Part shown: in pieces, positions 46,102-58,313 of the stretch
Layout of the letters: every line of letters starts with the position of its first letter
Position numbering within the stretch: the first letter of the stretch is position 1
DNA from: Orobanche coerulescens
Taxonomy: Eukaryota > Streptophyta > Magnoliopsida > Lamiales > Orobanchaceae
Assembly: GCA_033398695.1 (NCBI GenBank)
Contig: CM065818.1
Coordinates: 56,638,001-56,702,000, forward strand
Length of the DNA stretch: 64,000 nt
Direction of reading: 5' to 3'
The notes under the pieces: generated by a model
What the model was told of the DNA's origin: nothing
Seen by the model: only the letters and a program-made list of their open reading frames with translations
Databases searched by the model: none
Translations under genes and position numbers: made by a program

Positions 46102-47724
46102 TCATTCCTTGTTCTTTTCATCCTCCATGGACTCCGCAAAATATTCGGGTTCTCCCTCATCGGTGAGTAAGACATACTCATCGGCCGAATAACGGGTGGA
46201 GGGATGACGGTCCCTCATCGACCGCCTATGAGGAACAAAAGATGGCATGTTCGTCACGGGTAGCTCGGGATGAGCTCCATCGGTGTCATCTTGCCTCAAT
46301 TCATCGTTGTCACCAGCATCTTGTTGTTCATCATTTTGGACGTCATCTCCAACGGGTGTCTCAACATTTTGTGAAGGAACGGGGTCCAAATCAATAAGAT
46401 CATAGTCATGTTGTGGAGCCGACTCCCCATTCTCAACATCTTTCATTGTTTGATCTTCCACGAAAACAACATCTCTCGACCGAACAAGCCTCTTTGTCAC
46501 CGGGTCATATAATCTATACCCGAACTCATCAAGCCCGTAGCCAATAAAAATACATAGCTTTGTCTTGGAATCAAGCTTTGATCTCTCATCATTCGGAATG
46601 TGAACAAAGGCTTTACATCCGAAGACCCTCAAGTGGCGGTACGAGATCTCTTTACCGCTCCACACCTTATCCGGCACATCAAATTCCAAAGGAACGCAAG
46701 ACGTCAAATTAATAACATGAACCGCCGTGTTCAAAGCTTCTCCCCAAAACGACTTTGGCAATCCGGCATGTGAGAGCATACAATGAGCTCTCTCGACCAA
46801 AGTCCGGTTCATTCTCTCTGCTAAACCATTGAGTTGCGGAGTCTTCGGGGGCGTCTTTTGATGTCGGATCCCTTGCTCTCGGCAATATTCATCAAAGGGT
46901 CCGGTGTACTCTCCACCATTGTCCGTCCGGATACACTTTAGTTTCTTCCCAGTCTCTCTTTCCACCGAGGCATGAAATTGCTTGAAAGTGTCTAACACTT
47001 GATCTTTGGTCTTCAAGGTGTATGCCCACACCTTCCTAGAGTGATCGTCGATGAATGTGACAAAATATCGGCAACCACCGAGCGTCCTCGTATTCATAGG
47101 ACCACAAACATCGGAATGTACAAGATCAAGGATATTTTCCTTCTGTGAAGGAGTATGACTCTTAAAAGTAACTCTCCTTTGCTTCCTGGCTAGACAATGA
47201 GAGCATCTTTTAAGGTGTACTTTATGAACCCCGGACAACACCTCTTTTTTGGACAATAGCGCCATTCCTTTTTCACTCATATGACCAAGCCTCTTATGCC
47301 ATAGCTCGGCCATGTCATTATTGTCGATTGCATTCACAAAATTAGTCGTGACCTTCGGAAGTGTCACGTATAATTTTCCTTCCTTTTGTCCTCTCCCGAC
47401 AATCAAGGAACCTCTCGTGAGTTTCCACAACCCCTTTCCAAAACCGCTATGGTAACCGTCATCATCGAGTAAACCAACGGACATAACATTAAGCCTCATG
47501 TACGTAACATGTTTTACATTCCGTAAAACAAGTTCCATTCCGGTGTCGAATCTCAAATGCACATCTCCCACTCCAACAATCTTGGATAACCCGTCGTTAC
47601 CCATCTTGACTATACCAAAGTCGCCCGGAGTATAGGAAGAGTAAAAATCTCTACGTGATGTAACATGACACGTAGCTCCACTATCGACCACCCAACTCGA
47701 ATCATCTCTCGCAAGGTTGACCAT
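46102..47724 (-). CDS. pol: Copia protease-integrase segment of Pol (Tork-type, partial polyprotein)
   Basis: A 540-codon uninterrupted frame. Protease: SWVVDSGATCHVTSRRDFYS near residues 10-30 (DSGA active site). Integrase zinc-binding: HKRLGHMSEKGMALL...CSHCLARKQRR. Catalytic core: VHSDVCGP (first Asp), RTDNGGEYTG (second Asp) and NGLAERMNRTLVERA (Glu), so the D,D,E triad is complete. The C-terminal GKEI-type region includes HLRVFGCKAFVHIP. It ends at a TGA replacing an expected Trp before RT. The true polyprotein began in gag; the ATG at 47724 is internal. Integrase would insert element DNA into the chromosome. It is one fragment of a broken ORF, not an expressed gene. Confidence 0.88.
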   Translation of the reverse strand: MVNLARDDSSWVVDSGATCHVTSRRDFYSSYTPGDFGIVKMGNDGLSKIVGVGDVHLRFDTGMELVLRNVKHVTYMRLNVMSVGLLDDDGYHSGFGKGLWKLTRGSLIVGRGQKEGKLYVTLPKVTTNFVNAIDNNDMAELWHKRLGHMSEKGMALLSKKEVLSGVHKVHLKRCSHCLARKQRRVTFKSHTPSQKENILDLVHSDVCGPMNTRTLGGCRYFVTFIDDHSRKVWAYTLKTKDQVLDTFKQFHASVERETGKKLKCIRTDNGGEYTGPFDEYCREQGIRHQKTPPKTPQLNGLAERMNRTLVERAHCMLSHAGLPKSFWGEALNTAVHVINLTSCVPLEFDVPDKVWSGKEISYRHLRVFGCKAFVHIPNDERSKLDSKTKLCIFIGYGLDEFGYRLYDPVTKRLVRSRDVVFVEDQTMKDVENGESAPQHDYDLIDLDPVPSQNVETPVGDDVQNDEQQDAGDNDELRQDDTDGAHPELPVTNMPSFVPHRRSMRDRHPSTRYSADEYVLLTDEGEPEYFAESMEDEKNKE

Positions 47725-48576
47725 ATCATAATCACAACAAACAAAGAATTCTTCGGTAGTAGTATTAACTTCGGCTTTATCATTACTACCGCTTTCCTTC
47801 TTTTCTGAATTTTATCGGCCTTGGCGTTTCTCCTTCTTCAACTTTCGGAAAAAATTCTTAGTATGCCCTTTCTTACCACAATGGTAACATTCGATGTTGG
47901 CATACTTCCCCCGAGAACTACTCCTTCATGGCCCTCTATTACTCGGACCTCTACTTGGACCTCTCCCCCGTCTTTCGGTAACTAGAACATCCGACTGTGA
48001 CGAAGATCCTTGTGATTTTCTTCGGACCTCCTCATTCAACATGTTCCCTTTTGCTAATTCCATTGAAATGACTCCATCGAGGGCGGAATTAGACAACGAC
48101 GTTCGAAACGACTCTCAAGAATTCGGCAATGTGCCTAACAACCATAAAGCTTGCACCTCCTCTTCGAATTTAATTCCCATTCCGGCAAGTTGATTAATGA
48201 TGCCTTGGAATGTATTTAAATGATCCGATAGAGGAGTCCTGTCTTGAAACTTCAAATTCATCATTTGTTTAATGAGGAATAACTTATTATTCCCCGTCTT
48301 CCGAGCATACAATTGCTCGAGCTTATGCCATAACTCTCGAGCATCCTTCTCACCACTTATATGGTTCAAAACAGTGTCATCCACCCATTGTCGAATATAT
48401 CCGCAAACTTGGCGATGCAAAATAGTCCACTCCGCGTTGGACTTCCCTTCCGGTTTATCTTTGCTAAAAACTGGCATATAATAATCCTTCATGTATAGAA
48501 GGTCTTCCATCTTTCCCTTCCATACGTGGTAGTTTGAACCGTTCAAGTTAACCATTCTACTAGTGTTGGCTTCCAT
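47725..48576 (-). pseudogene. gag: Copia Gag with broken zinc knuckle (Tork-type)
   Basis: ATG at 48576 starts MEANTSRMVNLNGSNYHVWK, followed by the UBN2-type gag region (ELWHKLEQLYARKTGNNKLF, LIKQMMNLKFQD). A TGA stops it after TLPNS (48115), where the family has Trp. A second TGA and a TAA occur further on. The knuckle reads CYHCGKKGHTKNFF (about 47890-47850): the fourth ligand, normally Cys, is Phe. Gag would coat the genomic RNA. This copy cannot make a normal product. Confidence 0.88.
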
Positions 48577-48619
48577 CTTACGATTGAGATACTAAACACC
48601 ACGAAACAATAAATACCGT

Positions 48620-48632
48620 GGCTCCGATACCA
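48620..48632 (-). other. Primer-binding site (initiator tRNA-Met)
   Basis: TGGTATCGGAGCC on the minus strand, three bases after the 5' LTR. Confidence 0.88.
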
Positions 48633-48635
48633 CTT

Positions 48636-49695
48636 TGTTCGGAAAAAGTACGACTAACGTCACGTCAAAATGAATAAAGCAGAACCTCGTTTGACAAATT
48701 CCCACTCTTCAATCGTAACTTCGTGGTTACCGACGAGTAGAGCACCAATTACAACTCAATAAAAAATACAAATGATATTCGAAAGCAATAAACAACGAGA
48801 CACAATTTTAGCGTGGAAAACCCCTCAAGACGAGAGTAAAAACCACGGGATCGAAGCCGCTTAAAATCCACTATCACCAATACACACAAATACACAATCT
48901 TCCCTAATACAAACTAGGGGTATACACCAATCGTCAAATACTTGGTAATAAATGTTCTTCAAGTATTTGGAATCAATAACAACAACAAGATCGATAACGA
49001 AAACAACCGTAAATGGCTTACACAAAGAGCTAACGGAATACCCGTACTTCCGGACTCAAAAACTCGATCTACACCGGTGAAAAGATTTGCCCAATAGCTA
49101 CCAAGCTCTTGTCAAAAAATCACGATGATCCGACCGATAAATCTCCGGGAAAATAAAAATTGTATTTCTCTCTCTATATCTCTCTCTCTCTCTCTCTTGT
49201 TCTTGAGTGTAGGTAGTGAATTGTGAAGAACTCCCGTTCCAATCAGCATAAAAAGAACAACCTGTGCAAGGTTGACTTCGTGTGTCACGGCCCAGCCCAA
49301 GTGTGCCGCGGCACACAGCGCAAAAATGCGCCCAGGTATCCGGCCGGGGCTGCGGCCCAGCAGGAGTGTGCCGCGGCCCATAGTACAGGCAACTTGGCGA
49401 ACACAGGCAAAACGATGGGGGCCGCGGCTCGGCAGGGATGTGCCGCGGCCCAAGGTGATCGGCAGGTCTCGGCAGGGGCCGCTCGGCAGGACCCGACAGG
49501 GGGGGCTCGGCAGTGGCCGCGGCCCAGAGTACAGTGTTGGCAGACTTCGGCGGGGGCCGCGGACCAGAGTACAGTTCCGGCCAAGTGAAGAAAAAATATG
49601 TTTCCGAGCGTAGTGCCACGGTCCGGGGGGTTTGTGCCGTGGTCCAGAGTCCGGTCGACTCCGAAAAGGCCTATATTTTGGAAATTACTCCTACA
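48636..49695 (-). repeat. 5' LTR of the Tork-type element
   Basis: 1,060 bp, paired with 43532-44569. It differs by substitutions and by extra CG-rich bases around 49470-49515, and has a longer CT microsatellite near 49170-49200. Confidence 0.9.
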
Positions 49696-49700
49696 ATGGA

Positions 49701-49901
49701 ATGCTGAGGAGAACAAAAGAATTATTTAAATTTTGTAGAGAGAAAAAAAGAAGAGAAAAGAGAGAGAACATGTGAAGAATCGGCTACGATTCCGCAAAGA
49801 AGAGAAAAGATGGGTAGAAAGAGAGAGGATTCAGTTTAGGTTTATATTTAGAAAACAAATTTATATAAGTAATTTATATCCAAAAGTTATTATATGTGTA
49901 G
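49701..49901. other. Short flank between copia element and LINE
   Basis: Purine-rich then AT-rich 200 bp. It is the continuation of the sequence ending at 43531. No feature seen. Confidence 0.5.
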
Positions 49902-52900
49902 TTTTTTTTTTTAAGAAAAAGCGTCCAGTGTGGACGGGGGTTGAGGTGGGACCCACCAACCTGTAGATGAGAAGAAATCAAGAAATACAAAGTATCAGCC
50001 CCGAATTATGACCAAAAATGGGCCATAATTCGGGTCCAAACATCGAAGAAATCTACGACCTGCTAAAGAAATACAAAGTGCACCACAAACCGTGGGCTAA
50101 TGTGCGGACCCGTAGACTAAAATAACTCAACTCCGAATTATGACCAAAATGGGCCATAATCCGAAACCTAAAATCTAAAGTGCCTACAGCCCGCTAGATC
50201 AGTACAAGGTGCACCACTAAAATTGTGGGCTAATGTGCGGATCAATAGGCAAGCACGCAATCAATAAAATAAAAACCTATCTATATCTAAAATACGGATG
50301 ACCAAGCTGATCCATCCGTATAAGGGAGAGAAGAAACGGAGGAGCAGTATCGTAAGTATAAGTCTGAATGCCGAGGGACGACATGCTGAGCTCAGAAAGA
50401 TAGTCGGCCAGCCTGTAGCCCTCCCGGAAAATGTGAGTGACTCTGAACTGAATATCTCTGAGAATGTGTCGGATACGCATAAGAGTGTGACGAACCTGCC
50501 AAGATCCCCGATGGCCAGATGATAGCAGGGTCACCATAGCAGCAGCATCAAGCTCAATCCAAACATGTCTCGATCTCTGGGAAGCTAGAATCAATCAATC
50601 GCCAACGCCTGGACCTCAGCATCAAAACTCGAAGAGGCCTGAAAAGAGGAATGGAAAGCAAGAAGGAGCTCTCCGTGGTGATCTCTAATCAGACCTCCCC
50701 CACCCGCAATATGTGTGTCTCTATCGAACGAACCATCCGTGTTCAACTTGATCCAAGGGGTCTCGGGTCAAAGCCAAACCACCGGGATGGGGCGACGAGT
50801 CTGAGCGGGGGAAGATGTAGCTCGCTGGAAACGAGCAGGCGGCGAGCAACCCGCCCAGAACTCAGATGAAATAAGACCCGCAGAAGCCAATAAAGAAACA
50901 TGGTGCTCCACCTGCACAATAACATGAGACGAAAGAAAAGTAACCGCACTATGCTTTGCACTATTCCTTTCTGTCCAGATGAACCAAAGGATCAGACAAG
51001 GAATAATGAAAGTCGCGTGCCTAAAGTGTGTGCCGTGTGCGAAAAAACTCAGGAGCTCAAAGATATTCTGAGTATGGGGTAGGGATAAATGTGTCCATGT
51101 GCCAAAATACTCCCACGCATCACGAGCCACATCACTCTCCAAGAAAAGGTGGGCAATGGTCTCGGTATGGTAGGTCTGGGTAAGGGTATGCGAGCAGCAC
51201 AAACATCTAGAAGCCAGTGAAATGCCCCTCCTCTGTAGAATGTCATCAGTCGGTATCCGTCGCATGAGAAGTTGCCAAATAAACACCGAAGTGGTCGGTG
51301 TAAGTATGACAGTCCAGATGGCCCCGTAAACAAGATTAGCCTGACCCCTCACCCTGATGTGAGACCAAGACGACGACAATGAGAACGCACCCGAAGAGGT
51401 AAGAGTCCGGCACATACTATCTGAATCCTCCTCGGCGATGGGAATCGCGGAGATCTCCTGGATGAACTGAGGGGTAAATCCTAGCTCCTCTCCAACAATA
51501 GACTCCAATCTACCCATGTCCCACGTCCCATCAACCCATAACTCATGAATCCTAAGATGGGGTCTACCAGTAACCTGATGAAAAGAAGAAATAGGCCTAT
51601 CCCCAATCCAAGTATCGTCCCAAAAGCTAACCTCCCCGCAGTCACGACCAAGAGTCCAGCGGATGAACTCCTGAGCCTCAATACCCACTCGGAGGAGACG
51701 GCGCCAAGGGTGGGTGGCACGAGCTTTAAGAGCAGTACGCATAGGCGTATAGAGGCCAGCAAAGCAGTTTCTGCGGAGCATAAACTGTGCCCACAGAGAC
51801 GTGCCCGCGCAAAGGCGCCACCAGAGCTTATAACTAAAAGCTCTCGCCATATCCGAAAGGCTCCAAATCCCGAGGCCTCCCTCAGAGACTGGACGACAAA
51901 TCTGCCGCCAACTGACCCAGTGCGTCTTCCTCTTCGGACTAACAACACCCCAGAAGTATCTCGCAATGTTCTGCTCGAGCTCCTGGATAATGTACTGTGG
52001 AGGGTCCAACACCTGAAACAGGTGCAGAGAGATCGTGCAGAGAGTGCTCTTAATAAGAGCCAAGTGTCCCCCAAAAGCAAGGTGGCGATGGGAACAACCA
52101 GAGATCCTATCCAACATCCGTTGCTTCACCCCAGCAAAGAGCTCTCGTCTCATAAAACCTTTGTAAAGGGGCACACCAAGATAGGTGATGGGGAGATCGC
52201 CCTGGCGAAAACTAGTAAGATCGTGAACTCTCTGATGCCAACGAGGCGCATGCTTAGGAGGAAGAGTAAAAGTGCTTTTCTGGATACTAACCATTTGGCC
52301 CGAAGCCATAGAGTAGTGATCCAGGAGACGCATAAGATCAACGAGACCATCATCCACAACCCGTGTGAATATAATGATGTCATCGTCGTAGGATAGGTGC
52401 GAGACAGGGAAAGGCCGTCCAGCCGTCCTATACCTCATCAAAGGATGGTCTCGAATGAATCGGTCCAAGCAACGCGATAAATAATCAGCGGCAAGCACGA
52501 GCAACGACGGAGAGATAGGGTCGCCATAACGCAAACCCCGACTAGAGGCAAAATAGCCAGCCGGACTGCCATTCACCAAAATGGAGAACGTGCAACTCTC
52601 GATGCAATGACGGATGAACAAAATCCATCTAGCCGGGAAGCCCATCCTCACCAGGACCTCACGTAAAAACTGCCAGTAAACCCTATCATACGCCTTAGCC
52701 ATATCAAGGTTCAGCGCAAGGTTCGGGACACCATGAATGTCCGCGACGTGGAGGTCGTGAATAAGTTCTTGGGCTAGAAGGATATTATCAGTAATAACCC
52801 ACCCGTGAACAAATCCACTCTGGTTCGGAGAGAAAATCAGAGGGAGGAGAGGAGCAAGCCGAGCGTTAAGGATTTTCATGATAATCTTATTGGTCACATT

Positions 52901-53285
52901 ACACAGACTAATAGGCCGGTAATCTGACCAACCGCTCGGAACATGCTTCTTCGGGATCAAGACGACTGTAGTCGCCGTGAAAGCCGGAGGCATAGGATGA
53001 CCCTCAAAAAACTCGAGCACAGCCCCCTCCACGTTGGAAGAGACAATCTCCCAACAATGCTGAAAAAAAAAGACGAGAACCCGTCAGGCCCAGAAGCGCT
53101 GTGAGGATAGATATCAAAAACCGCAGCACGAATCTCCTGGGGAGAGGGTGAGACACACAAACTATCAGAATCAAAAGAGGAGGGGATAGAGGGAAAACAA
53201 GTGTCATCCGGGGGAACGGGAACATCACCATCGGATGTAAGCAGAGTCCTAAAGAAATTCACAGCGGATGATCGGATGTACGACT
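49902..53285 (-). mobile_element. L1-type LINE, 3' half (RT to poly(A))
   Basis: The 3' part of a non-LTR retrotransposon whose 5' part lies at 62804-64000; a copia element with TSD CGACT separates them. A T11 run at 49902-49912 (poly(A) on the minus strand) marks the probable 3' end. About 370 bp of 3' UTR precede it, with repeated CATAATTCGG-type phrases at about 50005-50165. Target duplications of the LINE itself cannot be checked because its 5' end is outside the window. Confidence 0.85.
50277..53280 (-). pseudogene. LINE ORF2: reverse transcriptase, zf-RVT and RNase H
   Basis: A long frame (53032-50768, 754 codons) carries RT motifs VLIPKKHVPSGWSDYRPISL, NQSGFVHGWVITDNILLAQE, LNLDMAKAYDRVYW and LSYDDDIIIF. 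The usual YADD is YDDD, with the catalytic pair kept. Then comes a zf-RVT block (IWQLLMRRIPTDDILQRRGI...CLCCSH) and RNase H in shifted frames (NTDGSFDRD-type near 50735, HVWIELDAAAMVTLL, HIFREGYRLADYLS) ending at 50277. Upstream, 53262-52957 holds FFRTLLTSDGDVPVPP and HSASGPDGFSSFFF. The two frames meet at an A9 run (53063-53071), so one indel there explains the shift. ORF2 nicks DNA and copies the LINE RNA at the target. Confidence 0.88.
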
Positions 53286-55272
53286 TGTTGGGATTCGGTG
53301 CCTAAAACGAAGGCCCAGCGGAAGCGGTAAAACGAAAATTAATTCGATCCGAATCCCTACGAGGATCGATCGAGCTACGTATATACGAATATATAAACGA
53401 AAAGCAAGAGTCGTAAGAAACTAACCCTCGAAGTCCGTTGATTAAATGGAAACCTTCTCTTGAGCTATTCCCCAAGCTTTAGTTGATCTCTACGTATCCG
53501 ATCCGCTCCAAGCCCTTGAACGATCCAACGCCGAAAACACCGCGTCTCTACTTGCCACGCGCCGGAAAAACAACCGGAGTAACAACACTTGATTAACCTC
53601 TAAGGTTACGGCTAGAATCAAATGATGAAGCTTTTATTATTACACTCTAAGTGTATAATATATCTCTCAATAATTTTCTCTCAATTTTTCTCCAAGAAAA
53701 ATGAAGAGGAAGTGAATGAAGAAGATGAAGATGAGTGTTAAACTCAAAGTCTATCTCTCTCTCTCTCTCTATTCTCACGTTCAAAACTTGTACAATACAA
53801 GTGAGGAGAGTCTTCATTTTATTCCCCATAAAATCCTCCCAAATCAAGACCAAATAATTAAAATGAATTAATTAAGAGATCTTGTTCCCTTGATTATTCA
53901 AGTCATCCACCAACTAAGGTGGAGACTATGACCAAAGGAAAGAGGAGGGAAATTGGAATGGCCATCTAGAAGGAGCCGGGATGAGTTCGGTTCGTTTCGG
54001 ACTCCCGTGAGTCCAAACAGATAAACTCCTATTCCGTTCCGATATATTTGTGTCGTTTAATTAATCCAATTAATTAAACATATCAAATACAAAATAACAT
54101 AATTAATTTCTCCAAGAAATAATTATATTTATGAATTAAATTAATCACCCAGTAATTTATTTAATTCATTAGGCCGTAAATCAATTTATCTAATAAATCG
54201 ATTCAGACATCTAATGTCCCAATTAGATATCCAATATCTAATATTCATAATGAGAGAGTTAGCTTTATTTATTCCGTCGTCAATCCTATTGCGCGACTCG
54301 GTAGGTCCGTCTCAGTCAGCAGGAACCAAAGAGTAGTAGCACCACCTAGCCAGCCTGGCGGCCTACACTGTACCCCAACTGAGAACGAATGATTGGGATC
54401 ATTCAAGAACCATTCTGTCGTGAATACCAGTATACGTATAAACCCTTCTTTCAAATGTCCCGATCAAGTTATAAGGTCACGATCAGTCAAACCCTATATG
54501 TACTTGACGCTATGCATGCGTTAATGAAAATCAAGATCATCGAGCTCTCGTGTATCTAATACAACTAGCTCCAATGCTTTGGCCAAAGACTTCTGATCTC
54601 ATCTGCCAATAACCGCATAGGACATATAACCCGCTCACTAACGGGAGAAAGAATTCTATCTTGGTATTCAGTAGGACCTGCTACTTGCCCGTTAAGATGC
54701 ACGTCGAGGTTGAACCCCGCCTTCCGGTTTACAGGGTCGAACTACTCTAATGAAAATCTTGACGTCACAAGCACATACCTACTAAATCCTCAAGTCGAAG
54801 GTTCACGAATACCTATCACAACCTTTCGATTCCGTCATTGACTGTCCCGGAGTGAAATCCGTGTGACGAATCAAGGGTGAGTCGGTTCGAGTATACTAAT
54901 CCAATTAGCATACCTATAACGTGTGCTCCCACTAACCATTTGTGTTTGACTGGCACTCTCTATGTCAAAGAACACGTCATACAAGTCTTCACATAAACTT
55001 AACGCCCAGTCAAGTTTCATCGACTTGCGAACGATTAAGTATTTGAGCTATAACCTTTCCAGTGCCGACCCCCTTATCCAATAAGGAGTGGAACGTTTTG
55101 CTCTCAAATACACGGACTAGTTTCTATATGTTTATTTATGAGTTAGGAATGCCAGTAACTACCAGTAAATAAAGAAACATTCATTTGCCTTATATAAATG
55201 GTTTACATAACAACAAGTACAATGCCCTCACTCAACATCCTGTGAGTGGCATTCGAGGGCATACTCCTAACA
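53286..55272 (-). repeat. 3' LTR of the 9.5-kb copia element
   Basis: TGTTGGGATTCGG to GCATACTCCTAACA on the plus strand. PPT (minus GCAAGTGGGAGAT) at 55273-55285. A short CT microsatellite lies at 53757-53773. Confidence 0.92.
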
Positions 55273-55287
55273 ATCTCCCACTTGCAC

Positions 55288-58270
55288 TCAATGCCACACA
55301 CTATGGTATCTAATACCCATGTTCTCCAGATGACGCTCCAAGCTAGTCTGAGAAAGTGGCTTGGTCAGTGGATCGGCGACGTTGTCGGCCGAGTCTACTC
55401 TGTGCAGCACAATGTATCCCTTGAGAACAAATTCTCTTACGAGATGATACTTCCGCTCAATATGTTTGGTGCTGTTGTGAAACCTCGGCTCCTTGGCCTG
55501 CGCTACAGCTCCGTCGTTGTCGCGATGCGGTAGACAGCGACTCAAAGACATGGTATCACTTGAAGTTCCCGAAACTTCTTAATCCGAACCCTTCCTTGGA
55601 AGCCTCCGAGGCCTTGATACTCGGCTGACGGTGGAATCGTGATCGCGCTTTGCTTGGCACTACGCCAAGAATCTGCTCCTCCATTAAGAGTAAATATGTA
55701 GCGAAGTGGACATCGAGTCGTCCTTGATCCTTGGAAGTCCGAATCGGTGAATCCTACCACATCCAATTCTCCACCACCATACATCAGAATCATATCTCTA
55801 GTCCTTCTCAAGTACTTGAGAACGTTCTTTACGGCAGTCCAATGTTCCCTACCTGGGTTTGCCTGAAACCTACTCACCACGCTTACAGCATGCGCGATGC
55901 CAGGTCTTGTACACAACATAGCATACATAAGGCTACCCACGGCCGAAGCATATGGTATATTACTCATTTCCTTTCGTTGTTCCTCACTTTGAGGACACAT
56001 CTTCAAGGTGAGTTTTATTCCATGTCGCATCGGTAGGAACCCTCTTTTAGAATCATCCATCTTAAATCGCTTTAAGATTTTATCTATATAGAGGGCTTGG
56101 GAAAGACCTATTGTTCTCTTCGCTCTATCCCGGTAGAGTCGAATACCAAGAATATAGGTAGCTTCTCCCAAGTCTTTCATGGAGAAAATACTCGAAAGCC
56201 AAGCTTTCACAGAACTGAGCATTCCCACATCATTTCCTATTAGTAGAATGTCATCTATATATAGTACTAAGAATGCGATCTTGCTCCCACTAACCCTCTT
56301 GTATACACAAGGTTCCTCTTCATTTTGCACGAAGTCAAACTCTTTGACCGCCTCGTCAAAACGAAGGTTCCAACTACGCGACGCTTGCTTCAATCCATAA
56401 ATGGAACGCTGAAGCTTGCACACTTTCTGAATATCGACTTCGGACACAAAGCCTTTAGGCTGCTCCATATAGATTTCCTCCTCGAGGAATCCATTAAGGA
56501 AAGCCGTCTTTACGTCCATTTGCCATATCTCATAATCGTGGTAGGCAGCTATAGCAAGCATCATGCGAATAGACTTGATCATGGCTACGGGCGAGAAGGT
56601 ATCGTGGTAATCGATCCCTTCCTTTTGGGTATAACCCTTTGCCACAAGCCTGGCCTTATAGGCGTCAACCTTGCCATCACCATCAGTCTTTCTCTTGTAG
56701 ATCCACTTGTTCCCAATAGGCACTATGCCCTTGGGGCGATCTACTAGAGTCCAGACCTGATTGACATGCATCGAGTCTATCTCAGCTTCCATAGCTTCAC
56801 GCCATTTCGCGGAGTCTACATCCACCATCGCTTGGTCATAGGTCGTCGGGTCGGTCTCTTGGCTATCACTTGGAACCTCATGGAGACCCAGTTCCTCCAA
56901 GTGCACAAGCCCATACCTCTCAGGTAAATGAGACACCCTACTAGACCTACGAGGTGGTTGTACTTGTGTTTCAGAAAGTTCGGTTCCAGTTTCTTGCACA
57001 GGTGTCTCCCGAGGAGTTTCATTGTATTCTTCTAAAGAAATACTTCTACCCGCTCCGCCTTCCTGAATGAACTCATCTTCCAGGAAGTGTGCTTGTAAAG
57101 CAACAATGATCCTTCGATCTTCGGGCATGTAGAATAGATATCCCATCGTCCCAGACGGGAATCCAATGAAACGTCCCTTCACAGACCTAGCTTCCAACTT
57201 TTCCACCTTAGTCTTCTTGACATAAGCGGGACATCCCCAAATCCTAATATGATTAAGACTTGGTTTCCTTCCTTCCCACATCTCATGTGGAGTTTTAGGA
57301 ATGGATTTGGAAGGACATCTGTTCAAGATATACGCGGCAGTCAGGAGTGCATACCCCCACAGGTAAATCGGCAAGTCAGTATAGCCCAGCATGGAACGGA
57401 CCATGTTCAACAGGGTCCGGTTCCTTCTTTCTGACACACCATTTAACTGAGGAGTACCTGGAGGTGTTAGTTGTGAAACTATTCCATGTTCCTTAAGGAA
57501 CTCGTCAAACTCCGTACTCATATATTCGCCACCTCGGTTGAATTCCTGGAATTTCTCAAAGGCCTCGGATTTATGTTTCATTAAGTATACATAACCATAC
57601 CTAGTATGATCATCTGTAAACGTAATGAAATATTGATATCCGTCACGTGCTGCTTCCAAAGCACCCCAAACGTCAGTATGGATTAATCCCAGTTTATCAG
57701 CAGCTCTTTCAAAAGTCCCTGTGAAGGGGGACTTAGTCATTTTGCCTTTAAGGCAAGATTCACAAGTTGGAAATGGATCCGATCCCAATGGACCCATAAG
57801 TCCATCTTTTTCCATCTTGTAAACCTTGGTCTGACCAACATGACCAAGTCTTAGATGCCATTTCAAAACTTGATTGGTTTCATCCCTACCACGTTTTCTA
57901 GTCATAGTATTCACAACTACTTTGTTGCTGAGATTTAGATGATACAATCCATTCAACAATGTAGCAGTACCCACTAGTTTATTTCTAAAATAAATTTTGC
58001 AGGAACCATCACCAATGAAAAATGAAAAGCCTTTTCGGTCCATGACCGGAATGGATACAATGTTTTGTGCCTTGGGCACATCTAGTACATCTTCTAAAGT
58101 CAACACAAAGCCGGTTTCTAAACCCACAAGAAGTGCTCCTCTGGCGGTCGCCTCGCCACTATGCCCGCTTCCGACTGTGCTCATAACTTCTCCTGCTCCA
58201 AGCTTCCTACTTTGTTCCAGATCCCGATTCACGGTACAAATATGAGAACTAGCACGAGAATCCGATTATC
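55288..58270 (-). pseudogene. pol: Copia Pol (protease-integrase-RT-RNase H), with deletions
   Basis: The frame 58232-55542 (896 codons) starts inside protease; just upstream the active site reads DSRASSHIC instead of DSGASSHIC, in a shifted frame. Integrase zinc region: WHLRLGHVGQTKVYK...CESCLKG. Core: IHTDVWG (first Asp) and NGVSERRNRTLLNMV (Glu), but the stretch holding the second Asp is gone: KFQEFNRGGEYMS has lost about 18 residues around 57530-57555. RT: NKWIYKRKTDGDGKVDAYKA, MDVKTAFLNGFLEEEIYM and LVLYIDDILLIGND (active site intact). RNase H begins FTDSDFQGSRTTRCPLRY, degenerates after SAKQSAITIPPSAEY, then resumes in another frame at 55551-55288 (AVAQAKEPRFHNSTKHIERK). Not functional. 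Confidence 0.9.
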
Positions 58271-58313
58271 CAGGAAGTAGAAAATACGATGCGAGAACAA
58301 TTTGTTTCCAAAA

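Larger units (their letters stand above)
43532..49695 (-). mobile_element. Full-length Ty1/copia element (Tnt1/Tork type), mutated, TSD ATGGA
   Basis: 6,164 bp on the minus strand: 5' LTR 49695-48636, PBS, gag, protease-integrase-RT-RNase H, PPT, 3' LTR 44569-43532. ATGGA is duplicated at 43527-43531 and 49696-49700. Domain order PR-INT-RT-RH is that of copia. The gag opening (MEANTSRMVNLNGSNYHVWK) and the RT are closest to the Tnt1-94-like group. All domains are present, but at least six in-frame stops interrupt the polyprotein, so it is defective. Stops are mainly TGA or TAA/TAG at expected Trp or Gln codons. Confidence 0.9.

Noticed and set aside
51545..52396. 283-codon plus-strand frame
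   Set aside because: Antisense shadow of the LINE reverse transcriptase; no recognisable domain.
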